Source of the DNA: Bordetella parapertussis
GTDB taxonomy: Bacteria; Pseudomonadota; Gammaproteobacteria; Burkholderiales; Burkholderiaceae_B
Length of the DNA: 21,386 bases
Reading direction: 5' to 3'
Assembly (NCBI GenBank): GCA_943331855.1
Contig: CALQNE010000026.1
Location: 1 to 21,386 of the forward strand
In this document: positions 15,553 through 21,386 of the stretch, in pieces
Numbering within the stretch: the stretch's first letter is position 1
Layout of the letters: each line of letters starts with the position of its first letter
Notes under the pieces: generated by a model
Seen by the model: only the letters and a program-made list of their open reading frames with translations
Told to the model about the DNA's origin: nothing
The model's database searches: none
Position numbers and translations under genes: made by a program

Positions 15553-16310
15553 ACGACGCACAACTGCTTCGGTATGCCAGACATATTTTGCTGGATGAGT
15601 TTGGCATCGAAGGGCAAGAAAAGCTTCTGGCAGGTAAGGCTCTGGTGGTTGGGGCGGGCGGCTTAGGGTCGCCTGCAGCGATGTATCTTGCCTCAGCCGG
15701 TGTGGGGACGATTATTTTGGCCGATCACGACACCGTCGAGATCAGCAATTTACAACGACAGATTTTGCACAACTCTAGCCGGCTTGGACGTTTAAAAGCC
15801 GAATCAGGGCGCGAGACAATGCTCGCCTTGAATCCAGACATCGTTGTTGAAATACGAACTGCGCGAATGGATGCCGACTCGCTAGACTCACAGATTGCGA
15901 ACGTCGATGTTGTTTTAGATTGCACCGATAATTTTGCGACGCGTCATGCAATTAATCGGGCATGCGTCAAACATAACAAGCCCTTGGTGTCGGGGGCGGC
16001 CATTCGCTTTGAAGGCCAAATCAGTGTGTTTGATCCGCGTGATGCGAAGGCGCCTTGCTATCACTGTTTATTTCCTGAAGCCGAAGATGTTGAAGCCGTC
16101 ACTTGTGCCTCGACTGGGGTGTTCGCGCCGTTGGTGGGCATCATCGGCAGCATGCAGGCGGCCGAAGCAATTAAGGTGTTAGCGCAGGTTGGGCAATCTT
16201 TGAAGGGCCAACTCTTGATTCTTGATGCGTTCGAGATGGATTGGCACCGCGTGCGCGTACAACGTGACCCTGGGTGCCCGGTGTGTGCCGGGCGTTCAGC
16301 GAGCCACTAA
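15549..16310 (+). CDS. MoeB/ThiF/HesA family E1-like adenylyltransferase
   Basis: This 253-residue protein adenylates the C-terminal Gly-Gly of a ubiquitin-like sulfur carrier (MoaD or ThiS). The ATP site VVGAGGLGSPAAMYLASAGVG (~33-53, split across the Rossmann loop), the NLQRQILH segment and LDCTDNFATRHAINRAC are present. The structural zinc pairs C170/C173 (PCYHC) and C243/C246 (CPVC) are complete. The TCASTG segment holds Cys186, the equivalent of the crossover-loop or catalytic cysteine region. There is no C-terminal rhodanese domain. MoeB and ThiF cannot be told apart by this alone, and no moa, moe or thi partner is adjacent. The start overlaps the ctpA stop (ATGA). Its end overlaps the converging slmA end by 4 bases. 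Confidence 0.9.
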   Translation: MNDAQLLRYARHILLDEFGIEGQEKLLAGKALVVGAGGLGSPAAMYLASAGVGTIILADHDTVEISNLQRQILHNSSRLGRLKAESGRETMLALNPDIVVEIRTARMDADSLDSQIANVDVVLDCTDNFATRHAINRACVKHNKPLVSGAAIRFEGQISVFDPRDAKAPCYHCLFPEAEDVEAVTCASTGVFAPLVGIIGSMQAAEAIKVLAQVGQSLKGQLLILDAFEMDWHRVRVQRDPGCPVCAGRSASH

Positions 16311-16882
16311 CCCAAAATCAGTCGTAACTGTGCGTCGATGTGCGTTGTGGGCGCAGTTTGCCATCGATTCTGCGCGAAGCGCAGCCAGCTACCCAAGACG
16401 CAATGTGTCAAGAGCGCAGCCATCGGGGTGATTTCAGTCGTTGGGTCGAGCGTGCCGCCGGTTAAGGCGGTGCGCAGTGATTGCTTGAAGGTCGTTTCAA
16501 TACGATCCGTAATTTGGCTAACGCGCGCTTGAAGTCTTTCATCTTCGGTGACCAAGGCGTCTCCGCTGAGTACGCGTGTCATTCCACGATTGCGTTCGGC
16601 AAAGGTGACGAGCATGACCGCAATTTTGCGCGCTTGTTCGACGCCATTTGCTTCGCTAGCAACGATTTGATTGACCAAACTGAACACGGTGCTTTCAATG
16701 AATTCAAACAAGCCTTCGAACATTTGGGCTTTGCTTGCGAAATGCCGATACAGTGCTGCCTCTGAGCATTGCAGGCGAGCCGCTAAGGCTGCAGTGGTGA
16801 TACGTGCTGCGCGAGGTTGCTCTAGCATCTCTGCCAGCATTTGCAGGATTTGATGTTTGCGTTCGCCCGGTTTGGCTGACAT
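16307..16882 (-). CDS. slmA: TetR-family nucleoid occlusion factor SlmA
   Basis: This is 191 residues from ATG 16882, chosen for the GGGCGAG sequence upstream (ATG 16888 and ATG 16900 are in-frame alternatives). The N-terminal helix-turn-helix reads RITTAALAARLQCSEAALYRHF followed by ASKAQMFEGLFEFIES, nearly the SlmA signature RITTAKLAxxxGVSEAALYRHFPSK. The regulatory domain contains TFAERNRGMTRVLSGDALVTEDERLQARVSQITDRIE, also SlmA-like. SlmA bound to specific chromosomal sites blocks FtsZ assembly over the nucleoid. It is third in the argB-nucleotidase-slmA series, but a terminator-like hairpin stands immediately upstream with hardly any room for a promoter. That implies read-through or attenuation. 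A plain TetR regulator is the alternative, but less likely. Confidence 0.88.
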   Translation of the reverse strand: MSAKPGERKHQILQMLAEMLEQPRAARITTAALAARLQCSEAALYRHFASKAQMFEGLFEFIESTVFSLVNQIVASEANGVEQARKIAVMLVTFAERNRGMTRVLSGDALVTEDERLQARVSQITDRIETTFKQSLRTALTGGTLDPTTEITPMAALLTHCVLGSWLRFAQNRWQTAPTTHIDAQLRLILG

Positions 16883-16908
16883 AGTCATCTCGCCCAACAT
16901 GAAGGATT

Positions 16909-16939
16909 AAAAAAGCGGGGCGCTATTTACGCGCCTCGC
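16909..16939 (-). terminator. Intrinsic terminator between nucleotidase gene and slmA
   Basis: On the minus strand GCGAGGCGC (16939-16931), loop GTAAATA, GCGCCCCGC (16923-16915) and then six T (16914-16909) make a textbook Rho-independent terminator. Eight G-C pairs form, with one internal A-C mismatch. The loop contains the TAA stop of the nucleotidase gene (16929-16927), so the hairpin overlaps the end of the coding sequence. It ends only 8-26 bases before the possible slmA start codons. Confidence 0.8.
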
Positions 16940-17715
16940 AGTGGCCGCTTCTGCAACAATAAGTGTCCAACGCAGTTTACCCTCAAGTCAACGAAATCGG
17001 GGCGTCCGCTTTTACCCCGTCCAGAAGGCGAGCCAGGGTGAAACACATGAACCGTGCGCAAACCCGCTTTACGGGCACTGCGCAGGTTTTCAACGGTATC
17101 TTCGACGAGTACCGCGCGCCTGGGATGAATACCTTCATGGGCCAGAATATGCCGCATCAAGGCTACTGAGGGTTTTGGGCGAAAGTGGCCATGAAACTGC
17201 ATTTGCTCGATGCCCCAAAGGCGATCAAAACACCGCAGAATGCCAAGATGCTTGAGGACGGCGCGCGCATAGTGCAAGGGAGCGTTGGTCACCAAGATCT
17301 TACAACCAGGTAACCGATTGAGCTTATCCCGCAGGCCGCGCTCGGCCTTGATTAATGGTGCGACCTCAAAAGCGTGACTACGCTGTAAAAAGGCGTGGGG
17401 GTCAATGTTGTGATGTTTGACCAGGCCAAGCAGCGTCGCTCCATAACGCCGCCAGTAGCGGGCGCGCAATTCGCTCGCCGCGGCTTCGCCCAGGTCCAGG
17501 CTTTCCATCACGGCGGCCGTCATGCCTAAATTGATCTCGCGAAAAATTTTGTGCGAGGTATCGTGCAAGGTGTTGTCGAGATCAAACAGCCAAACGGGCG
17601 TCTGTCGTGCTTGCGCAGTCTGGCCCGAAAGGGACTGTCCCGCCGTGAGGGGGCGGTGCACGCCCGCCCGGCGCGCGCGCACCGGCGGATGCTGAGGAAA
17701 CCGCAGCCGAGGCAC
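16927..17715 (-). CDS. HAD-family pyrimidine 5'-nucleotidase-like phosphatase
   Basis: This is 262 residues with GTG 17715 as the most upstream start, 7 bases after argB. The first ~40 residues are Arg/Pro-rich and poorly conserved, so a later start is possible. The HAD core is intact: motif I WLFDLDNTLHD (nucleophile Asp45, general acid Asp47), motif II ILVTNAPLHYARA, motif III Lys in GHFRPKPS, and motif IV AVLVEDTVENLRSARKAG. This matches the pyrimidine-5'-nucleotidase (Sdt1/Phm8-type) branch, which dephosphorylates nucleoside monophosphates or related metabolites. The order argB, this phosphatase, slmA is familiar in Burkholderiales. The stop codon sits in the loop of a terminator hairpin. 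Substrate is not certain. Confidence 0.85.
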   Translation of the reverse strand: MPRLRFPQHPPVRARRAGVHRPLTAGQSLSGQTAQARQTPVWLFDLDNTLHDTSHKIFREINLGMTAAVMESLDLGEAAASELRARYWRRYGATLLGLVKHHNIDPHAFLQRSHAFEVAPLIKAERGLRDKLNRLPGCKILVTNAPLHYARAVLKHLGILRCFDRLWGIEQMQFHGHFRPKPSVALMRHILAHEGIHPRRAVLVEDTVENLRSARKAGLRTVHVFHPGSPSGRGKSGRPDFVDLRVNCVGHLLLQKRPLRGA

Positions 17716-17722
17716 TGGCGGC

Positions 17723-18622
17723 TTATTCTGAAGAGATCATGGTGCCGACACCGCGGTCGGTCAAGATTTCAAGTAGCAGACAGTGCGGTACGCGACCATC
17801 GACCACGTGAACGGACTTGACGCCATTGCGTGCCGCATCGAGGGCCGACGAAATTTTGGGCAGCATTCCACCCGAGATCGTGCCATCAGCAAATAAAGCA
17901 TCAATCGTTTTGGCCGACAACGATCGCATGAGCTTGCCATCTTTGTCGAGCACGCCCGGCGTATTGGTCATCATCAGAAGCTTTTCGGCACCTAGGACCT
18001 CGGCCATTTTTCCGGCAACGACATCTGCATTGATGTTGTAAGCCAGACCATCTTCGCCGTAGCCGATGGGTGAAATCACCGGGATAAACTGATCGTCTTG
18101 CAAGGCTTTGACGACCGCGGGTTCGACATGTTCGATATCCCCCACAAAGCCGATATCGAGCGGATTAGCGGGATCGTCTTTGTTAGGCATTAATTTCTTT
18201 TTAGCCTGGATTAAACAGCCGTCTTTGCCCGTTAAGCCAACGGCTTTACCGCCTGCTTCGTTGATCATGAGCACGATATCTTGCTGCACTTGACCACCTA
18301 ACACCCACTCAACAACCTCCATTGTGTCGGCATCGGTGACGCGCATGCCTTGCACGAAGGTACCCTTTTTACCGATGCGGCGCAGCGCCTCATCGATTTG
18401 TGGCCCACCGCCGTGTACGACGATCGGGTTCAGGCCAATGAGTTTGAGCAAGACAACATCGTGGGCAAAGCTGCGTTGCAACACCTCTTCGGTCATGGCG
18501 TTACCACCATATTTAATGACAATAGTTTTGCCGTGAAAGCGCTTAATGTAGGGCAGGCTTTCCGATAAAACTTTTGCAACGATTTCGGGAGGCAGTTGGG
18601 CAGAGGGAGGCTGACTAGTCAT
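17723..18622 (-). CDS. argB: Acetylglutamate kinase
   Basis: This 299-residue amino-acid kinase phosphorylates N-acetyl-L-glutamate, the second step of arginine biosynthesis. Lys37 in [10 protein letters not shown] binds phosphate. [14 protein letters not shown] (~67-80), the substrate loop [20 protein letters not shown] and GKDGCLI follow. [19 protein letters not shown] binds nucleotide, and [18 protein letters not shown] carries the second lysine. The N-terminal helix (~11-28) before the core is typical of the hexameric, arginine-inhibited type, so feedback inhibition by arginine is plausible. No other arg gene is present. The start is ATG 18622 without a clear ribosome site. The phosphatase gene follows after 7 bases. 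Confidence 0.97.
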   Translation of the reverse strand: MTSQPPSAQLPPEIVAKVLSESLPYIKRFHGKTIVIKYGGNAMTEEVLQRSFAHDVVLLKLIGLNPIVVHGGGPQIDEALRRIGKKGTFVQGMRVTDADTMEVVEWVLGGQVQQDIVLMINEAGGKAVGLTGKDGCLIQAKKKLMPNKDDPANPLDIGFVGDIEHVEPAVVKALQDDQFIPVISPIGYGEDGLAYNINADVVAGKMAEVLGAEKLLMMTNTPGVLDKDGKLMRSLSAKTIDALFADGTISGGMLPKISSALDAARNGVKSVHVVDGRVPHCLLLEILTDRGVGTMISSE

Positions 18623-18699
18623 GGGGCAATCGCAACAGTAAAAGCGTGTTGAGGGAAAATGGGTTGATCTTTGAATAATTGTAGTGTGCGGCGAGCCGG
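18623..18699 (-). promoter_or_regulatory. Candidate argB promoter region
   Basis: This 77-base gap lies between the end of the TlpA-like gene and argB, both on the minus strand. TACAAT on the minus strand (18683-18678) resembles a -10 element, with a leader of about 50 bases to argB. The -35 region is weak (AAGTTA/GTTAAC around the preceding stop codon). I see no terminator hairpin with a T-run after the TlpA-like gene, so argB might also receive read-through. Confidence 0.3.
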
Positions 18700-19191
18700 T
18701 TAACTTGCCAGCGCCTTCTCGAGCGTGCTGCGGAATTCTGTTTTGTTGTACTCGCCTAAATAGCGTTTGAGAATGTGGCCATTTTTATCAATGAGAAAGG
18801 CAGTTGGTGTGAGTTTGACGTCACCGAAGGCCTTGGCGACTTGCCCCACGGTGTCGAGTGCCACCGTAAACGGGATCTTGCGGGTATCTACAAAGTTGAT
18901 GACGTAGTTGGCAGGGTCGTATTGCATCGCCACGGCCACGATTTCGAACCCTCGCGCATGGTAGGTATTGAAGTGCTCGACATTGTCGGGCATTTGCGCG
19001 ACACAGGTTACGCAACTAGTTGCCCAAAACTTAACGAGTACAACCTTACCTCGAAGTTCGGACATTTTTAACTGCTTACCCGAGAGCGTTGAAAAAGTGA
19101 CCTCAGGCGCCTGTGCAGCGGGGCTCGCAAATAGCCAAAAGCCCAGTCCTCCGAGCGCAGCGAGTATCGCGATGGAAAATAGCTTTTTCAT
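18700..19191 (-). CDS. TlpA-like thioredoxin-fold thiol-disulfide protein
   Basis: This 163-residue protein has one N-terminal membrane segment or signal anchor (~4-22, followed by ASPAAQAPE) and a periplasmic AhpC-TSA/TlpA-type thioredoxin domain. The redox site is [14 protein letters not shown], with Cys60-Val-Thr-Cys63 in place of the more usual CxPC. The cis-Pro loop is [13 protein letters not shown] (Pro129). TlpA proteins reduce periplasmic disulfides, for example in cytochrome c or Cu-A maturation, or act as peroxide-type reductases. No such partner is next to it. Its ATG overlaps the dolP stop (ATGA), so it is translated together with the dolP outer-membrane lipoprotein. Fold assignment is firm, partner unknown. 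Confidence 0.88.
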   Translation of the reverse strand: MKKLFSIAILAALGGLGFWLFASPAAQAPEVTFSTLSGKQLKMSELRGKVVLVKFWATSCVTCVAQMPDNVEHFNTYHARGFEIVAVAMQYDPANYVINFVDTRKIPFTVALDTVGQVAKAFGDVKLTPTAFLIDKNGHILKRYLGEYNKTEFRSTLEKALAS

Positions 19192-19925
19192 TTCACCGGC
19201 AATACTTCAACACCCGCGCCGCTTGTGGGAGCCGGGGTGGCACTATTTTCACCTAGAGGTGTCGTGTTACCGCCGCCGCTGCCGCTGGTACTAAAGATAC
19301 GGTTCAAGTCGTCGAGTTTATTGGCCTCGGCGGGCGAGATGACCTGAAAAAGCTTGTCGACACGCTTGACGCCACTGACCTGGGCAGAGGCAGCCGCTGC
19401 GAGGTCACCTTCGCGTTGTGTGACGAGGCCCATTAAGTAAACCACGCTGCGATCGGTCACGACAACAATGGTGCGTGAGGGAATCTCTTTGGTGGTCGCG
19501 AGCGTGGTCATGACCTTAGAGGTGATCCACGTATCATTACTGATCTCGCCGAACGAGGCGGTTTCTTTGACAACGTTGACTTGGTTTGAAACCGATTTGA
19601 CATGTCGCACGCTACGCGCGATTTCAGTGCTTTCGGCTTTACGATCGTTGCCTAACGAATCGCCTGTGAGCAACACCACACCCTCGTAGCTTGTTGCGTT
19701 GATGCGTACGCTGTCGCCAAATTTTGAGCGAAGTTCACTGGCGACTTTGATCTCGATGGTTTTGTCTTCAACTTGTTGACCAACCGTTCGACGATCGACC
19801 ACCACCACACCGGTTGCGGCGGCACCACCGACGACCAGCGGCACACAGCCCTGTAGCAGGGCACCGGTGCTCGCTATGGCTAGACATAACAGCAGGGGGC
19901 GAGCAAAAGTAGGGAGCAGTCTCAT
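19188..19925 (-). CDS. dolP: Double-BON-domain outer-membrane lipoprotein DolP
   Basis: This 245-residue lipoprotein has a type II signal peptide with lipobox LLQGC (Cys27). Two BON domains follow (~52-118 with VRINATSYEGVVLLTGDSLG, and ~128-200 with SRTIVVVTDRSVVYLMGLVT), then a Gly/Ser/Thr/Pro-rich tail of about 40 residues. E. coli DolP (YraP, ~190 residues) has the same order, localises to the outer membrane and septum, and supports outer-membrane integrity and BAM activity. The low-complexity tail is an extension over E. coli. The start overlaps the diaA stop (ATGA), and the TlpA-like start overlaps its stop (ATGA). The yraN-diaA-dolP order is the same as in enterobacteria, which supports DolP over OsmY. 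Confidence 0.9.
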   Translation of the reverse strand: MRLLPTFARPLLLCLAIASTGALLQGCVPLVVGGAAATGVVVVDRRTVGQQVEDKTIEIKVASELRSKFGDSVRINATSYEGVVLLTGDSLGNDRKAESTEIARSVRHVKSVSNQVNVVKETASFGEISNDTWITSKVMTTLATTKEIPSRTIVVVTDRSVVYLMGLVTQREGDLAAAASAQVSGVKRVDKLFQVISPAEANKLDDLNRIFSTSGSGGGNTTPLGENSATPAPTSGAGVEVLPVK

Positions 19926-20515
19926 GCGGGGTCTCCGAGTAGTAGCGTGTCAATGCCATCGCACAACATGTGTAGTAGCAATATATGGACTTCTTGAATT
20001 CGCATCGTACGGTCATGGGGCACGCAGAGATGGACATCGTCTGCTTGCAATAAGTGGCCCATGGTGCCGCCACCTTTACCGGTGAGTGCAATAACTTTCA
20101 TTTCGCGAGCGTGTGCGGCTTGGATCGCGAGCTGCACATTGACAGAGTTTCCACTCGTTGAAATTGCGACGAGCACATCGCCCGGTTGACCGAGTGCCAT
20201 CACCTGCCGTGCGAAGACCTGATCATAGCCATAGTCATTACCGACCGCCGTTAAAATCGAGGTGTCGGTGTTCAGGGCAACTCCTGCCAGAGGTAAGCGT
20301 TCGCGCTCAAAGCGCCCGACTAGCTCGGCGATGAAATGTTGCGCATCTGCGGCCGAGCCGCCATTGCCACACGCCAGCATTTTGGCGTTGTTGGTCACAC
20401 AGCCAAAGCAGAGGTCGATTGCGCGCAACAACGGCGCCGACAAGGTATGCATGCTGCGTTGGGTGGCGGCAATGTTATCTTCGAAGTGTGCAGTCAGTTT
20501 GGCAGCGAGATCCAT
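19922..20515 (-). CDS. diaA: SIS-domain protein DiaA (DnaA initiator-associating)
   Basis: This 197-residue single-SIS protein contains MLACGNGGSAADAQHFIAELVGRF (~47-69), LNTDTSILTAVGNDYGYDQVF, VAISTSGNSVNV and RIQEVHILLLHMLCD. These are shared by DiaA and the phosphoheptose isomerase GmhA. Potential GmhA catalytic residues (Glu64, and the Gln and His of RIQEVHI) are kept, so isomerase activity cannot be excluded. The neighbourhood (yraN upstream, dolP downstream) is exactly that of E. coli diaA, which binds DnaA and promotes timely replication initiation, and no heptose or LPS gene is near. I therefore favour DiaA. The stop overlaps the dolP start. Confidence 0.85.
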   Translation of the reverse strand: MDLAAKLTAHFEDNIAATQRSMHTLSAPLLRAIDLCFGCVTNNAKMLACGNGGSAADAQHFIAELVGRFERERLPLAGVALNTDTSILTAVGNDYGYDQVFARQVMALGQPGDVLVAISTSGNSVNVQLAIQAAHAREMKVIALTGKGGGTMGHLLQADDVHLCVPHDRTMRIQEVHILLLHMLCDGIDTLLLGDPA

Positions 20516-20548
20516 GGCGCGTCAGAAAGCTTTTAACGCGTAATTATC

Positions 20549-21067
20549 TCATTTATCCTGCGTTAGGCGTATGGCATCGCGATGCCAGATCGCCCCATCG
20601 GGCTCAAAGGCGATGATGTCTAGCCGGCACTTGGGCATCTGCCCGCCAAAATGGCGCCGTGCGAGCGTTGGCAACCACCACTGAGCAGCACGGATTAGGC
20701 GTTGCTGTTTGCCAACCGAGATACTCGCGGCGGCCCCGCCAAAACGCGCTGAGCTGCGTTGGCGCACCTCGACAAAGACCAGTTCGGCACCCGTACGCAC
20801 CACGAGGTCCAGCTCGCCGAGTGGGCAAGCGAGTTGACGCGCAAGTAGCTGGTAACCGGCGTGCTCGAGTAGCTCCCAGGCCGCCTGTTCATACCGGTCC
20901 CCGATTTTTTGCTGCGGCGCGCGTGAGGGTGGGCCGCTGGGTGCCTTGGGTTTGCGTTGGGCGCCCGCGCGGCGGGCAAGTTTGCGCCGACGTACTTGCA
21001 GGGCTTTGCGTTGGGTTTGTTGCGCGAGCGCAAAAAATGGGTAGAGCGATTCGTCTGAAGAGGTCAT
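20549..21067 (-). CDS. yraN: YraN/UPF0102 nuclease-fold protein with basic N-terminal extension
   Basis: This 172-residue protein starts at ATG 21067. The UPF0102 domain occupies ~54-165: IGDRYEQAAWELLEHAGY, then GELDLVVR (Glu and Asp of the nuclease-like core), LVFVEVRQRSSARFGG (Glu of ExK/R), and later CRLDIIAF. The restriction-endonuclease-like fold suggests nucleic-acid processing, but a definite role is not established for the family. Residues 1-53 are an extra Arg/Lys/Gln-rich stretch (QVRRRKLARRAGAQRKPKAP) not found in the ~130-residue E. coli YraN. I see no alternative start codon that would remove it all. It is the first gene of yraN-diaA-dolP, divergent from rsmI; diaA follows after 33 bases. 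Confidence 0.88.
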   Translation of the reverse strand: MTSSDESLYPFFALAQQTQRKALQVRRRKLARRAGAQRKPKAPSGPPSRAPQQKIGDRYEQAAWELLEHAGYQLLARQLACPLGELDLVVRTGAELVFVEVRQRSSARFGGAAASISVGKQQRLIRAAQWWLPTLARRHFGGQMPKCRLDIIAFEPDGAIWHRDAIRLTQDK

Positions 21068-21189
21068 GCGTTGGTCTCAGAGATTGAGGGAGCGTGTCGG
21101 GCGGCCATCGGCTGGCCATGCATGGGCCGTTATGACGCGGCCTGACAAGCCGACTACACTGCCATCATTCTGACTTTTAGTGCTGCACC
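21068..21189. promoter_or_regulatory. Divergent yraN/rsmI promoter region
   Basis: This 122-base gap lies between the two divergent genes. TACACT at 21155-21160 on the plus strand is a modest -10 candidate for rsmI, with only a weak -35 (TATGAC, 21131-21136, 18 bases away). No clear Shine-Dalgarno precedes ATG 21190. I could not place a minus-strand promoter for yraN with any confidence. Confidence 0.3.
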
Positions 21190-21386
21190 ATGAACCAAAA
21201 TGTCCCGCCCGAAGATTTGCCGGATGCCTGGCAGCGCGTCGGGCAGCGCATGGACGCGCAGTCCTGGCCGACCCACGCCTTGTATGTTGTGGCAACGCCA
21301 ATTGGTAATTTGGGGGATCTGACCCTGCGCGCATGGCAGGCACTTGATCGTGCAGACGTCATTGCAGCCGAAGACACCCGGGCCAG
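21190..21386 (+). CDS. rsmI: 16S rRNA (cytidine-1402 2'-O)-methyltransferase RsmI, 5' part
   Basis: The gene is cut by the right edge; 65 codons are visible from ATG 21190. After a hydrophilic leader of about 28 residues the sequence reads [36 protein letters not shown], split as the two conserved blocks [12 protein letters not shown] and [11 protein letters not shown]. These form the N-terminal SAM-binding part of the tetrapyrrole-methylase-fold RsmI, which makes the 2'-O-methyl of Cm1402 in the ribosomal decoding centre. Position divergent from yraN is as in E. coli (rsmI/yraL). An in-frame ATG at 21250 gives a shorter alternative start. Identification is firm despite truncation. Confidence 0.92.
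   Translation, partial: MNQNVPPEDLPDAWQRVGQRMDAQSWPTHALYVVATPIGNLGDLTLRAWQALDRADVIAAEDTRA

Noticed and set aside
19922..20515. Annotation as phosphoheptose isomerase GmhA
   Set aside because: Sequence motifs allow it, but the yraN-diaA-dolP context and lack of LPS heptose genes favour DiaA. It is kept as an alternative in the entry.
20518..20540. CGCGT/ACGCG inverted repeat around AAAGCTTT upstream of diaA
   Set aside because: The arms are only 5 bp with no T-run or operator-like symmetry beyond them.
1..21386. A hidden defence, mobile or biosynthetic system
   Set aside because: Every long reading frame with protein-like content matches a known housekeeping family. There are no transposases, integrases, phage genes, CRISPR repeats, toxin-antitoxin pairs or att-like direct repeats that I can see.

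Overview
This window is an ordinary, gene-dense piece of proteobacterial chromosome. Protein content and gene order point to a betaproteobacterium of the Burkholderiales, probably Alcaligenaceae-like. The indicators are the rsmB-DUF4390-ntrY-ntrX cluster, an orphan Bug-type periplasmic binding protein, SlmA downstream of argB, and the rhodanese-grxC-secB-gpsA block. I see no rRNA, tRNA, CRISPR array, insertion sequence, prophage or toxin-antitoxin genes. No stretch longer than about 130 bases lacks a gene. Many neighbours overlap by 4 bases (ATGA) or are separated by fewer than 30.

Layout. (1) 1-4301, plus strand: the 3' part of rsmB, a secreted DUF4390 protein, the sensor kinase ntrY and a short ntrX-like regulator without an AAA+ domain. 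(2) 4326-8490: an XdhC-family protein (minus) divergent from a TauE/SafE permease (plus). The permease converges on a BioC-like methyltransferase (minus), which is divergent from comF-trmL (plus). (3) 8531-11922, minus strand: rhodanese, grxC, secB, gpsA and a Bug receptor, transcribed in that order. (4) 12033-16310, plus strand: gpmA, envC, ctpA and a MoeB/ThiF-type adenylyltransferase. (5) 16307-18622, minus strand: argB, a HAD pyrimidine-5'-nucleotidase-like gene and slmA, with a strong terminator-like hairpin just before slmA. (6) 18700-21067, minus strand: yraN, diaA, dolP and a TlpA-like thioredoxin. The 5' end of rsmI is divergent and runs off the right edge.

How the genes fit together. 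Blocks 2-4 (trmL to envC) match the E. coli order trmL-cysE-gpsA-secB-grxC-yibN / gpmM-envC. However, the cysE slot holds a Bug receptor and the cofactor-independent mutase slot holds the unrelated cofactor-dependent GpmA. Block 6 matches E. coli rsmI / lpoA-yraN-diaA-dolP without lpoA. Much of the window serves the cell envelope (SecB, EnvC, CtpA, DolP, TlpA-like, GpsA), division and replication timing (SlmA, EnvC, DiaA), and RNA methylation (RsmB, TrmL, RsmI). I found no undescribed defence or mobile system. The best leads are the AAA+-less NtrX, the hairpin that seems to gate slmA, the swapped genes inside ancient synteny, and structured inverted repeats at two convergent gene ends.
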